Below the pieces are notes generated by a model. The model ran no database searches. It saw only the letters and a program-made list of their open reading frames with translations, and had not been told where the DNA came from. Of a stretch of 39,395 nt of DNA, positions 15,374 to 23,466 are shown piece after piece. Source of the stretch: an uncultured Bacteroidales bacterium (GTDB taxonomy: Bacteria; Bacteroidota; Bacteroidia; Bacteroidales; UBA932); assembly GCA_944325765.1 (NCBI GenBank), contig CALVBH010000091.1, positions 1 through 39,395 on the forward strand, in the 5' to 3' direction. Numbering within the stretch: the first letter of the stretch is position 1; each line of letters opens with the position of its first letter. The position numbers and the translations under genes are program-made.

Positions 15374-17185
15374 TCACTTGGCGACGAGAGCGACGAAGGA
15401 GAGAACCCTGCGCTCCGAGCCGTCGGACGGAGAATTCACTAAGACAGCATCGTCAGTCACGCAAAGGGCGGTGGAACCGCCTCCGTCGAGATTCAGGGCT
15501 TCTGTGCAGCCTACGCCTTTCATCAGCCGGGCCAGTTCGTCCAGTGTCACGCCCTGGCTGCCGCCCGCTCCCCTGCCGTCCACTGTCATGATGATGATTT
15601 CACCGTTGGCAGTGCGGCCTATAGCTGTGCGCGGAGGACGGACTGAAGGGCCGAAAATGTCGCTCTGAAGCAGTTCGTAATTCGACTTGTAATACCCTGA
15701 CGGCGTAGTCAGATAGTCGAAACAGAGTTTTCCGTCATACAGGATGACAGGCGCCCCGCCTATGGCCGACCAGACATCCCAGTCCTCCCTCGCGGAAGGG
15801 AAATCCTCCGTCGGGGTCAGGCGCGGGCCTCCGTCATATATCGGCAGAGGAGACGTATAGGCCATATTCTTCGTCGAATAAAGCCATCTGACAGACGCAG
15901 TCCCGTCTTCGGTCACGCCGAATGCCCCGCGGGTCACTGCATAGCTCTTGGTCCGGGTGAGAGAGGAAATCTGCGCGGCCTTCTGCACTCCCCTGTCGAG
16001 AACATAGCTGTAAGACTGGGTGCCGCCGAAATAGCCCCCGTTCACTATCGCATAGACTTCCGTATCGAAAAATCCGCTTTTCACCAGATCGTAAGGTGTG
16101 GTCAGGGCATCGGCCTTGACAGTCCGCAGTTCGATGTTGCCGGCAGAAAGGTCGGCCTTGAGATACCAGGCATTCACGTTGCGTCCGGTCACGGAGGTCG
16201 TGGTCCGGTAAAACTCTATGTTCTCCGGAAATTCAGGATAATCCACCCTGCTCCACTGCGGGGTGAACGGCCCCGGTTCCGCATCCATTCTGCCGCTTAC
16301 GGCATCGGAATATACTATGCCGGATTCGTTGCGGGCCCAGGCACGCAGAAAGTATGTCTTTCCCTGCGAAAGGCCGACGGCATTGCCGAAGGAGGCGGAG
16401 CCGGATGAGAGGGGCTCGGGATAAGTGTATACATAGTCATCGACGGTCGGATCGGAGGTTTCGGACCAGCAGATTCCGGCCTCGCATTCACGCCCGCCGT
16501 CCTCAGTCACCGTAAACGGCAGGGAAAGCATGTACCAGGATGTCTGCAGGGTCCCGGCAGTCACTTCCGGAGCGGAAAACGCCTCATAACTGCAGGTCGC
16601 GGCCTCGGAACGCTCCGTACCGCTGTAAGCCATCACGCGGTAGCCGTAGGTGCCGGTAGTTACCGTCCCGTCGGTGACCTGCTCCGTGTCCGCATCCAAG
16701 TATTTCCAGGTCTCAAAGTCACCGTCGCGGTATTTTCTCTCGACGATGTAGCCCTCCTCTCCCACACAGCAGTCGGTCCAGCTTATCAGGAGGCCGTCGG
16801 AAGTCATCCCGCAGGTGCAGTCCGCCGGTGCGGGAAGCTTTTCGAAATAGTATGAAGCCTCGGCAAACTCTCCGGGCACTCCCCCGCTGACGGTATAGAC
16901 CCTGTAGGAATAGTTCCCGTCCTCAGTCACGGTCCTGTCCTGATATACGCATACGCCTGTCGGCAATTCGGTCAGAAGCTCGTATCCGCCGCCTTCGAAG
17001 GAGCGCTCCACCGCAGTAACGTCATAACTTTCGCCCTCCGCTGTCCAAAGCAGTCTCAGAATATTCAAACCGGTGCGTTCTATCGTAAGGTCCGAAGGTA
17101 TGACAGGTTCTGTTTTCTCCTGCTTCTGCGAGCAGGCGCAGGACAATACGGCTGTCGCCGACAATATCAGGATTATTCTTTTCAT
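15374..17185 (-). CDS. Phosphodiester glycosidase (NAGPA-type) lipoprotein
   Basis: 603 aa. Lipobox VLSC puts the lipidated Cys at residue 16 (Cys18 is also possible), so it is membrane-anchored, likely outer membrane. Residues about 30-130 and 125-215 look like two fibronectin-III-like modules, with another Ig-like stretch to about 310. The C-terminal domain (about 340-603) matches the NAGPA family, named for the enzyme that removes GlcNAc from GlcNAc-1-phospho-6-mannose: NGGYFGG (about 381), RPPRTAIGRTANGEIIIMTVDGRG, and NLDGGGSTAL (about 563-572). Last gene of the glycan locus. It is separated from the gene before it by a 300-bp spacer full of structured repeats, which may lower its expression. 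Confidence 0.85.
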   Translation of the reverse strand: MKRIILILSATAVLSCACSQKQEKTEPVIPSDLTIERTGLNILRLLWTAEGESYDVTAVERSFEGGGYELLTELPTGVCVYQDRTVTEDGNYSYRVYTVSGGVPGEFAEASYYFEKLPAPADCTCGMTSDGLLISWTDCCVGEEGYIVERKYRDGDFETWKYLDADTEQVTDGTVTTGTYGYRVMAYSGTERSEAATCSYEAFSAPEVTAGTLQTSWYMLSLPFTVTEDGGRECEAGICWSETSDPTVDDYVYTYPEPLSSGSASFGNAVGLSQGKTYFLRAWARNESGIVYSDAVSGRMDAEPGPFTPQWSRVDYPEFPENIEFYRTTTSVTGRNVNAWYLKADLSAGNIELRTVKADALTTPYDLVKSGFFDTEVYAIVNGGYFGGTQSYSYVLDRGVQKAAQISSLTRTKSYAVTRGAFGVTEDGTASVRWLYSTKNMAYTSPLPIYDGGPRLTPTEDFPSAREDWDVWSAIGGAPVILYDGKLCFDYLTTPSGYYKSNYELLQSDIFGPSVRPPRTAIGRTANGEIIIMTVDGRGAGGSQGVTLDELARLMKGVGCTEALNLDGGGSTALCVTDDAVLVNSPSDGSERRVLSFVALVAK

Positions 17186-17204
17186 GTTTCAGACTTCTTT
17201 ATTT

Positions 17205-17276
17205 GAAGAATGGCAGAGTTCGCACAGATTACAATTTCCTTACGGAAATCAACAGTGCTCACCTCTGCCATTCTTC
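17205..17276 (+). repeat. Structured repeat family 1, copy 2
   Basis: Outer stem GAAGAATGGCAGAG (17205-17218)/CTCTGCCATTCTTC (17263-17276), 14 perfect pairs. Conserved boxes TTCGCACAGATTACAA and CAACAGTGCTCAC flank inner stem ATTTCC/GGAAAT. Stem sequences share nothing with copy 1 but remain complementary. It lies 20 bp upstream of the NAGPA start codon, on the strand opposite to that gene. Confidence 0.85.
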
Positions 17277-17362
17277 CAATTTACTTCACAGAAGACATCA
17301 GAGATCAACAAAGTGTTGCGAACTCCTGTTTTACATCGGCAAATCGCCGTATTGCAACTATT

Positions 17363-17486
17363 AGAGGGGGACTCAAAAGGAGGAATTTCAAGGCTTGCGA
17401 AGACGAGAAAACCGGAGTTTACTTGCCGTAAATGAGGATTTTCGAATCAAGCGTAACGAAGAAAGTGCCCTTTTGAGTTCCCCTCT
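17363..17486 (+). repeat. Structured repeat family 2, copy A
   Basis: An 18-bp outer stem (17363-17380 / 17469-17486, one G-T pair) encloses 88 nt. Inside, AAAA-CC (17408-17413) pairs with GG-A-TTTT (17436-17442), and TTTAC (17418-17422) pairs with GTAAA (17428-17432). Conserved with copy B: AAGGC, GAAG..GAG, GGAGTTTAC, CGTAAATGA, CGAATC, AAGC.AACG. The right arm touches the last base of the GHL10 stop codon. The remaining spacer 17277-17362 shows no gene. Confidence 0.8.
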
Positions 17487-19213
17487 TAAAGCCAGTCGGG
17501 AAATTTGGCGGGGGCGGCGTAGAATTTCCGGAAGACTTCCTGAACGTAATCTGTCTTCAGGCCGTCGAACCAGAACTGGGACTCGCCGCAGGTTCCGACG
17601 GAACGGTTGAACCTGAGCTGAGCCTCCAGGACATCGCGGTCCATGATTTTTCCGCCGTTGTTCAGAATCATGGCAGGATTCAGAAGATTCCTGCCGGTAT
17701 TGGCACTGACATATCCCAACGCATTGCGAATGTCGGTGTGATATGAATTCAATACATAGAACTGCACTGTAAGCAAATCCACAGCGCCGTCAGCTATCCA
17801 CTGAGGCCAGTCCTGCATCAGATTCGTCTCGCACCATGGATATTTGTTCGGAGCGGAGCAGACTATCAGGTCTGATTTCAGAGCCTTCATCTCGTCATAC
17901 ATTCTGACTGCGAAGGAATTCAATTTGCCAAGACGCCATTTTACCCAAGACGGATTATTATAGTCTGACGGTGGCGTGCCTCCGGTTTCAGAGAGGTACA
18001 TCGCCTTGGTCACATCGTCATATCCGGAATTCCGGGGCATGGCAGGGAGCCTGTCATCGCCCTGCACACCGTCCACATCAGGATATTTCGCGACTGCCTC
18101 CTTCATCAGAGACAGGATGAAGTTCTGGACGTCAGGATTGTAGGCGTTCAGATAATAGTCGGAGCCGTTATAGTTCGAATATCCGCCATCGTTTCCGATA
18201 CCTATCCAGTCGGGATGTTCGGACAATATCGGATCAGACAGGTTCACGCCTCCGATTCCGTGCATGAAACCGTACTCGAACCACAGGATAACCTTGATGC
18301 CGTGCTGATGCGCAGTCTCGATGATGTCCTTCAGGGCATCCCCGGAACCTCCCGTATACCTCGCGTACATATTCGCACTGTCATAGTCCGTGTAGGAGGA
18401 ATTCTGCAGCAGGACATCACTGTCCCAGGCGACCTTGGAATTCGCCCACGCACAGACAAACAGGCAGTTGAAATTCAGATCCGCCATCAGTTCTATGGAA
18501 CTCTGCACGTTCTCCCGCGTTATGAAAGACGTGGTGTGTGACGGAGACGGAAGATATATGCCCCGCACTGCCGTTTCCTGTTCCGAGACGGTAGCAGTCA
18601 GGGTAAAGGTCTTTTGAGTGACGCCGTCCGGAGCCGTGACCGTTAGAGTCTTCGGTGACGTCAGATCGAACGGCTCCGAAAGCGCCGGCTCAAAGGCAGT
18701 GCCGTCGTAAGTATCTACAGTAAAGGTCAATGCAGTAATATCCGCACCGTAAGGGAATTCGAAAAGGATATCCCCGCCTGAAATTTTGCCCTCCACTGCA
18801 TACTCGCTGTTGATAAAGTCATTCAAGACAATATCCGAGGACGGCAATACCGACACATTCAATGTGTATTTCCTCGCGTGGCCTTCGGCGTCCGAGAGGT
18901 AAATACCGATATTTTCTTTGGTAAGGTCTATGGAACTCCCGCTCTCCGGGCTGCCCGTGATACCTTCCGCCACCGTGTACTCTATGTGGGCGTTCCCGAG
19001 GATGGCTCCGTACGGAAAACTTATGTCCACGGTATAATCGGTGTGGTCGATACGGATGTCGAGTCCCGGATATTCGCGCAGAGAAAGGCTCTTGAGTTCC
19101 AGATCGGAGGTCACAGGAGGCTCCGGCTCCGGCGTTTCCGGGGTATCCGCTCCGCAGGCATTGAATACAAGCAGCGCGGCAGCTAAAAAAGCGGTGAGTT
19201 CCATCAGTTTCAT
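17486..19213 (-). CDS. Glycosyl-hydrolase-like GHL10 family lipoprotein
   Basis: 575 aa. Lipobox FNAC gives lipidated Cys20; CGADTPETPEPEPP follows as a flexible acidic linker. Residues about 35-215 are two DUF5018-like/Ig-like repeats (LKSLSLREYPGLDIRID, TLNVSVLPSSDI). Residues about 215-575 resemble the GHL10 (DUF187) TIM barrel: VRGIYLPSPSH, NFNCLFVCAWANSKVAW, HGIKVILWFEYG, HPDWIGIG, VDGVQGDDRLP near 378-388, WVKWRLGKLNSFAVRMYDEMK. The DD pair would be the candidate catalytic acids. Substrate unknown. It starts 11 bp after the DUF5018-like gene, so co-transcribed. Confidence 0.85.
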   Translation of the reverse strand: MKLMELTAFLAAALLVFNACGADTPETPEPEPPVTSDLELKSLSLREYPGLDIRIDHTDYTVDISFPYGAILGNAHIEYTVAEGITGSPESGSSIDLTKENIGIYLSDAEGHARKYTLNVSVLPSSDIVLNDFINSEYAVEGKISGGDILFEFPYGADITALTFTVDTYDGTAFEPALSEPFDLTSPKTLTVTAPDGVTQKTFTLTATVSEQETAVRGIYLPSPSHTTSFITRENVQSSIELMADLNFNCLFVCAWANSKVAWDSDVLLQNSSYTDYDSANMYARYTGGSGDALKDIIETAHQHGIKVILWFEYGFMHGIGGVNLSDPILSEHPDWIGIGNDGGYSNYNGSDYYLNAYNPDVQNFILSLMKEAVAKYPDVDGVQGDDRLPAMPRNSGYDDVTKAMYLSETGGTPPSDYNNPSWVKWRLGKLNSFAVRMYDEMKALKSDLIVCSAPNKYPWCETNLMQDWPQWIADGAVDLLTVQFYVLNSYHTDIRNALGYVSANTGRNLLNPAMILNNGGKIMDRDVLEAQLRFNRSVGTCGESQFWFDGLKTDYVQEVFRKFYAAPAKFPDWL

Positions 19214-19224
19214 CTTAAATCAAA

Positions 19225-20871
19225 TTATTCGAGTTCGAAGAGTGAGATACCGGTCTGAGGGACTGATACAACAATATATGTTTTCCCGTCTATTACTCTC
19301 AAATCAGAACCTCCAAGATTGTTTCCGTTTTTCATTCCTGTAATTCCTATTTCATTTGGATCTCCTATTCCTAATTTCTTGAATGTCATAGGATCCGCAC
19401 TCTCCATTGACTCTTTAAGAGTTGCATAATTCAATTCTTGTATTACCAGCGCAGCATCTTGAGCAATGTTTTCCAATTTAACGTATGAAATATATTCTTG
19501 TTCGTTGAAAGTAAAGAATTGAGGATCCAACATAGGATTGGAATATACACCACTCGTCGACAGTTCAAAAGTTGTTGTCAAAGTATTCCCGCTGGCACTC
19601 ATAATCAGATTCGGACCACCTGTTCCTGCGTACATATATTCTGTATCGCTGTATTTATAAAGACCTGCGAATGAATTTGCAGTCGGTAAAACTGGTCCCA
19701 AGTTCAATACCTCTGGAGTAGAATTTATAACACCATTAGTAATATCAAACGTATAAGCAACTCTGTTAGTGGTATTTGGCGTATAATCAACAAAGACCAA
19801 ACGGCCATCCTGCCAATTACCTTCTGCGACAAATTTATCACCGAAACGATGCGCTTCAGTCAAAACATAATCTAATACGACTGTCGGTTCAGAATTAATA
19901 TCGTGGAATGCATATACTTTCAAATGCGAATCCTTTGCATTGACAAGGTTGCAAACAAGAAGTACAGATGAACCGTTATTATCCAAAACTTCTGCATCTT
20001 CAGCTAAATGCACACCACCAGATATTACAGTGGAAGAAATCGTTTTAACAAGATTTCCATTCTGTCTATCGATGACCAGAATATTACCGTTGATATCTGT
20101 TCCGTCTGTAACTGGAATGTAAATATTATTATCATCCATTGCTACATTTCTCTGCCATCCACCTGCAGCAGGGACGCCATTACTACCATACCACCCATCA
20201 GACTCTATCGTAGATGGCTTGGCATAATGCCCCCAGACCCTCTTGACTGAGGAGATGCCGGTAGTGGTGACCTTGATGGTTTCTTCCTTGGTCACTTCGC
20301 CGCATTTCAGGGTGAAGGTAACGCCGTTCACCTTGTCGGAGAAATCCACCTCGGAGCCGGAAGCCACTTCGTCATCACCGATATAGACCTTCGTATCCTC
20401 AGGAGCTACGGTATAAACGAACTCTACTTTGGTCAGGTCTGCAGAGCCGCTGAGTTTCACTGTTCCGCCTGAAACTTCCACCTCATTCAGCGTAGCAGAT
20501 ACGAAATGAGGATTTGCTTCAGCAGTGGTGGCCGAAACGGTGTATGTCACATCCACGCCGTCCTTGGTGAATACGGCCTGAGCAGTGGCTCCGTTCGAGA
20601 AATTATGGGTCAGGGACTCGGCAGTCACGCCGGAAGGCAGGTTCACGAAATTCACTGTCAGAGCCTGAAGCTCCGCAGCATCTTCGTAAGCCAGCTCGAT
20701 GGCGATAGTTTTGGCAGCCGGGTCGACGACTACAAGATACTCACCTGACACACCGGCCACTTCCACCATGTCCTGGGTAATGGCGATGTTTACGTCAGGC
20801 TTGCTGTCATCGTTGTTACAAGCGGTGAACAGAGCGGTCACCGCGAGTAATGAAAATAAAACTTTTTTCAT
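19225..20871 (-). CDS. DUF5018-like surface lipoprotein (mosaic gene)
   Basis: 548 aa. Lipobox LFTAC gives Cys18, followed by acidic NNDDSKPD, a possible surface-export signal of Bacteroidota lipoproteins. Residues about 25-210 are two Ig-like DUF5018-type repeats. Residues about 215-548 form a beta-propeller-like domain that I tentatively relate to DUF4623 (VKRVWGHYAKP, NGNILVIDRQNGNLVKTI). In such loci these proteins usually act as glycan-binding SGBPs; that is inference. Base composition changes sharply at about 20220: the N-terminal part is GC-rich like its neighbours, the C-terminal part AT-rich. This suggests domain replacement by recombination. Confidence 0.75.
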   Translation of the reverse strand: MKKVLFSLLAVTALFTACNNDDSKPDVNIAITQDMVEVAGVSGEYLVVVDPAAKTIAIELAYEDAAELQALTVNFVNLPSGVTAESLTHNFSNGATAQAVFTKDGVDVTYTVSATTAEANPHFVSATLNEVEVSGGTVKLSGSADLTKVEFVYTVAPEDTKVYIGDDEVASGSEVDFSDKVNGVTFTLKCGEVTKEETIKVTTTGISSVKRVWGHYAKPSTIESDGWYGSNGVPAAGGWQRNVAMDDNNIYIPVTDGTDINGNILVIDRQNGNLVKTISSTVISGGVHLAEDAEVLDNNGSSVLLVCNLVNAKDSHLKVYAFHDINSEPTVVLDYVLTEAHRFGDKFVAEGNWQDGRLVFVDYTPNTTNRVAYTFDITNGVINSTPEVLNLGPVLPTANSFAGLYKYSDTEYMYAGTGGPNLIMSASGNTLTTTFELSTSGVYSNPMLDPQFFTFNEQEYISYVKLENIAQDAALVIQELNYATLKESMESADPMTFKKLGIGDPNEIGITGMKNGNNLGGSDLRVIDGKTYIVVSVPQTGISLFELE

Positions 20872-20960
20872 AGCAAAAAAATTTAAAATGGTTGTTATTG
20901 TGCTTGTATTCTACTATTATATCAGTCCGGAAGATTCAAGCCTCCGCCGGCAATGGCGCT

Positions 20961-21404
20961 TCATCGGGCATTATAGCTGAAGGTAGCCTGGTAGCGTTTT
21001 TCAGTACCGTCTGCAGCCACGACCTTGAAATAGACCGTAGCCGAGCGCAGGTCACGGATACCCGAGATGCCTTTCCCGAGATCCTTCCCGAAAGCGTCGG
21101 TCTCCACCACGGTAGCGGTAGAAGGTACGGAGAGTTCGAGACGGCAGCGCTGAAGGGATTCGTCGTTGTAGCGCTCCGGATCATCCGGGAATGTATAGCG
21201 GATAGCTCCCATAGCCTCGTTGAAAGTTCCACTCAGCACATCCACCTCAGAATACGCTGAGTAGTTTTCGGCATCGTAGTAGACGAAACATTTGAAGGAG
21301 TTTATTCCCGTCTCGTCGTCTTTCTCCGGGTAGTCGAGCTTCTGGCAGGAGACAAAGGCCGCCGCCAGCGCGACGAAGGAGAGTGTTATTTGTTTTATAT
21401 TCAT
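20961..21404 (-). CDS. Small lipoprotein, probable SGBP-type
   Basis: 147 aa. Lipobox FVSC gives Cys20, followed by QKLDYPEKDDETG, whose K-D-D part resembles a surface-export signal. The rest is one beta-rich, Ig-like domain similar in style to the DUF5018 repeats of the next gene (RCRLELSVPSTATVVETD, ATVYFKVVAADGTEKRYQATFSYNA). No enzyme motif. It lies between SusD, after a 369-bp repeat-filled gap, and the DUF5018-like gene 89 bp further on. Probably a surface glycan-binding accessory. Confidence 0.7.
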   Translation of the reverse strand: MNIKQITLSFVALAAAFVSCQKLDYPEKDDETGINSFKCFVYYDAENYSAYSEVDVLSGTFNEAMGAIRYTFPDDPERYNDESLQRCRLELSVPSTATVVETDAFGKDLGKGISGIRDLRSATVYFKVVAADGTEKRYQATFSYNAR

Positions 21405-21430
21405 AGTTTTATAATATTTTGTTCTATCAG

Positions 21431-21475
21431 CAGATCCCTCGACTTCGGGCTTTGCCTTCCGCCCGGGATGACATC
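21431..21475 (-). repeat. Structured repeat family 3, copy 2
   Basis: Read on the minus strand: GATGTCATCCCGGGC ... GTCGAGGGATCTG, the same ends as 12792-12821, with a GC-rich insert forming its own hairpin (GGGC...GCCC). A partial third copy (GATGTCATCCCGAGC) runs down from about 21575. All are in the SusD-lipoprotein gap. Confidence 0.55.
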
Positions 21476-21603
21476 AAGGGCTCTGTGGAGAGCCGATGAC
21501 AGCGAGCACTGTTGACCCCGGCAGGGGTTGTAGTCTGTGCGAGCGGCATCGGCTCGGAGCAGCTCGGGATGACATCAAGGGCTCTGTGGAGAGCCGATGA
21601 CAG
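21464..21603 (+). repeat. 39-bp perfect direct repeat in the SusD downstream gap
   Basis: The 39 bases at 21464-21502 recur exactly at 21565-21603, 101 bp later. The unit starts CGGGATGACATC and ends AGCCGATGACAG. The interval holds family-1 copy 3. A duplication by slippage or recombination between repeats explains it. Next to it, GCACTGAT-C-ATCAGTGC (21609-21625) is a perfect palindrome. Confidence 0.9.
21490..21555 (-). repeat. Structured repeat family 1, copy 3
   Basis: On the minus strand: outer stem GAGCCGATG/CATCGGCTC (21555-21547 / 21498-21490), box GCTCGCACAGACTACAA, inner stem ACCCC-TGCC-GGGGT, box CAACAGTGCTCGC. Box sequences match copies 1 and 2; both stems differ but stay paired. 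It is oriented with the operon here, whereas copy 2 is opposite to it. Confidence 0.85.
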
Positions 21604-21628
21604 TAGCGGCACTGATCATCAGTGCGGG

Positions 21629-21760
21629 GTGGCGGCGGTGCGTCAGAGTATGCAAGCTGCAAGGCGCTGAAGGTGAGGGGAAGGGAGTTTACTGTCGTAA
21701 ATGACCGACCCCGAATCCTGAAAGCAACGCAGCAGATTGTGTGCTCTGACGTGCCGCCAC
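21629..21760 (+). repeat. Structured repeat family 2, copy B
   Basis: Outer stem GTGGCGGC + CGTCAGAG (21629-21648) pairs with CTCTGACG + GCCGCCAC (21744-21760), with a small internal bulge. Inside, GGGG (21677-21680) pairs with CCCC (21709-21712) where copy A has AAAA/TTTT. TTTAC (21688-21692)/GTAAA (21697-21701) is conserved. GCTGC before AAGGC pairs with GCAGC after AAC, where copy A has TTTC/GAAG. It ends 13 bp beyond the SusD stop codon. No gene is seen in 21405-21773. Confidence 0.8.
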
Positions 21761-21773
21761 TCTGGCGTGCCGG

Positions 21774-23453
21774 CTACCAGTCGATATTCTGGCGTGCCAG
21801 AGAATTATTGCTAATCTCCGACTGCGGAATCGGAAACCTGTCGAAACGCTCGGGATACTTTCTCGCACCCATCTCGCAGGAAATCAGTTCAGGAGTGAAG
21901 GTCTCATCCCCTGTCTTCGTCCACAGCACGCCATGGTAGATTTTGCCGTCGAGCACCTCGGCGGCCCTGCCGGTACGCCTCAAATCCCAGAACCTGTGTC
22001 CTTCGAAACACAGTTCTATGCACCTTTCCTTAAGGATTACATCCAATGCCGATTCCATATCGGTAATGGGAGCCGTGTAAACGTCATCCCTGCCGAAGCG
22101 TTTCCGGCGAAGTTCCGAAACCACGTCAAAAGCATCGGAGAAGCGGTTTTCATGCGCCAGACACTCCGCATAAATCAGCATCATCTCGGCATATCTGAAT
22201 TCTATCCACGGCTGGTAAGAACCGTTCACCCAGAAATCCAGGTTCGTCTCGTCGAGAAGCTTGCGCATATAGTAGCCTGTCACGGAATTGCCGGGATTGT
22301 TCGTCACGCCGTACGGCATGTACTTCTGGTCCACTCCGCCCTCGTAGCATTCGAGAGGACGGCCTTTCCACAAAGCCCTGTTCCAGAGGACGGAAGCAGC
22401 CAGACGCGGGTCACGCTCCGATGCATTCGCATTTGTGATGAAACGGTTTTCCTCATCGCTGATATCGAACGGCTGTCCGTCGGCATAGTCGTACATATCC
22501 ACGAATTCCTGGGTAGGTCCTCCGTAGCCGGAACCGTAACCGCTGTTCGTGCAGATGTCCCCGGCCTGGGAATATCTCTGGTCGTATGTATGGGTCAGTT
22601 CTCCGGAAACATAGCCGAAGCCCCATATCACTTCCCTGTTGTCCAATGTCTTGAAGATGTCGGCATAGCTGTCGATGTAGCCGTACAGGTCATCTCTTTT
22701 CATAATCTCTTCCACGGCAGCCTTGGCCAGATCATAGCGCTCCGCATAGAGCATCGACCGGGCCATCAGCGCGTATGCCACATAGCAGTTCAGCCTGCCG
22801 GCTGCAGCGGACGGCTGAGGCAGATGTTTCGCAGCATAGTCCACGTCTTCCCAGACCCTGTCCCAGGACTGGGACACCGTAGCGCGAGCACGCGTCTTCT
22901 TCTCCGCTGTCATCTCGTCTATATCGGTGTAGAGGATGGCGCCGTAGTCATCCTTTACGGAAGCATGCGAACGCATTATCAGGAAATATGCGTATGCCCG
23001 GAAGAAAAGCGCTTCGGCCCGGAATTCCTCCACCTGAGACGCAGAGAAATTGGAGGCGTGCTCGTCGAGACCGTCCAGGAACTCGTTTATCCTGCGTATC
23101 CAGCCGTAGCAGGTGGTCCAGGCATCGAAATAGTTGTTATTCACGCTCTGCTGCCCGTCCACGGTCATTATCAGATTGCAGTCGCCGGCTCCGGCGACCA
23201 TTGCTCCGTACTTGAAGACTTCGGTCAGACCGTCCGACATACTCGAATTGCTCCCGCCGAGGGCATTGCTTCCGAACTGGCCGAAATCGGCTATCATAGG
23301 GTAGAACGAATTCAGGTAGAGTTCGGTATTGGCCTGGTTCCGGAAGCCGTAGCCGACATCGTATTTGTCGTTAGGGTCGAGATTCACGACAGAGCAGGCC
23401 GAAAGCAGTGTTATGACCGGTAAAAGTATGGCTTTGTTTCTTATCTGTTTCAT
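21774..23453 (-). CDS. SusD/RagB family glycan-binding lipoprotein
   Basis: 559 aa. Surface lipoprotein that caps the SusC channel and captures oligosaccharides. Lipobox LLSAC gives Cys20. The N-terminal SusD-like region contains the TPR-type helices (ASQVEEFRAEALFFRAYAYFLIMR is the hallmark RAEA(L)FLRA(Y)Y motif region), and the C-terminal RagB/SusD domain shows FRYAEMMLIYAECLAHENR and the ILKERCIELCFEGHRFWDLRRTG motif. Complete, normal length. It starts 13 bp after the SusC stop, the usual tight SusC-SusD pair. A large structured repeat follows its stop. Confidence 0.95.
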   Translation of the reverse strand: MKQIRNKAILLPVITLLSACSVVNLDPNDKYDVGYGFRNQANTELYLNSFYPMIADFGQFGSNALGGSNSSMSDGLTEVFKYGAMVAGAGDCNLIMTVDGQQSVNNNYFDAWTTCYGWIRRINEFLDGLDEHASNFSASQVEEFRAEALFFRAYAYFLIMRSHASVKDDYGAILYTDIDEMTAEKKTRARATVSQSWDRVWEDVDYAAKHLPQPSAAAGRLNCYVAYALMARSMLYAERYDLAKAAVEEIMKRDDLYGYIDSYADIFKTLDNREVIWGFGYVSGELTHTYDQRYSQAGDICTNSGYGSGYGGPTQEFVDMYDYADGQPFDISDEENRFITNANASERDPRLAASVLWNRALWKGRPLECYEGGVDQKYMPYGVTNNPGNSVTGYYMRKLLDETNLDFWVNGSYQPWIEFRYAEMMLIYAECLAHENRFSDAFDVVSELRRKRFGRDDVYTAPITDMESALDVILKERCIELCFEGHRFWDLRRTGRAAEVLDGKIYHGVLWTKTGDETFTPELISCEMGARKYPERFDRFPIPQSEISNNSLARQNIDW

Positions 23454-23466
23454 AATATGTCACGCA

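Noticed and set aside
17205-17276. Family-1 elements as ordinary intrinsic terminators
   Set aside because: No T-run follows, internal boxes are conserved, and copy 2 is antisense to its operon.
21933-23423. 496-residue open frame on the plus strand opposite SusD
   Set aside because: It is the antisense shadow of SusD; composition is His/Arg/Val-rich without any domain, and SusD is unambiguous.
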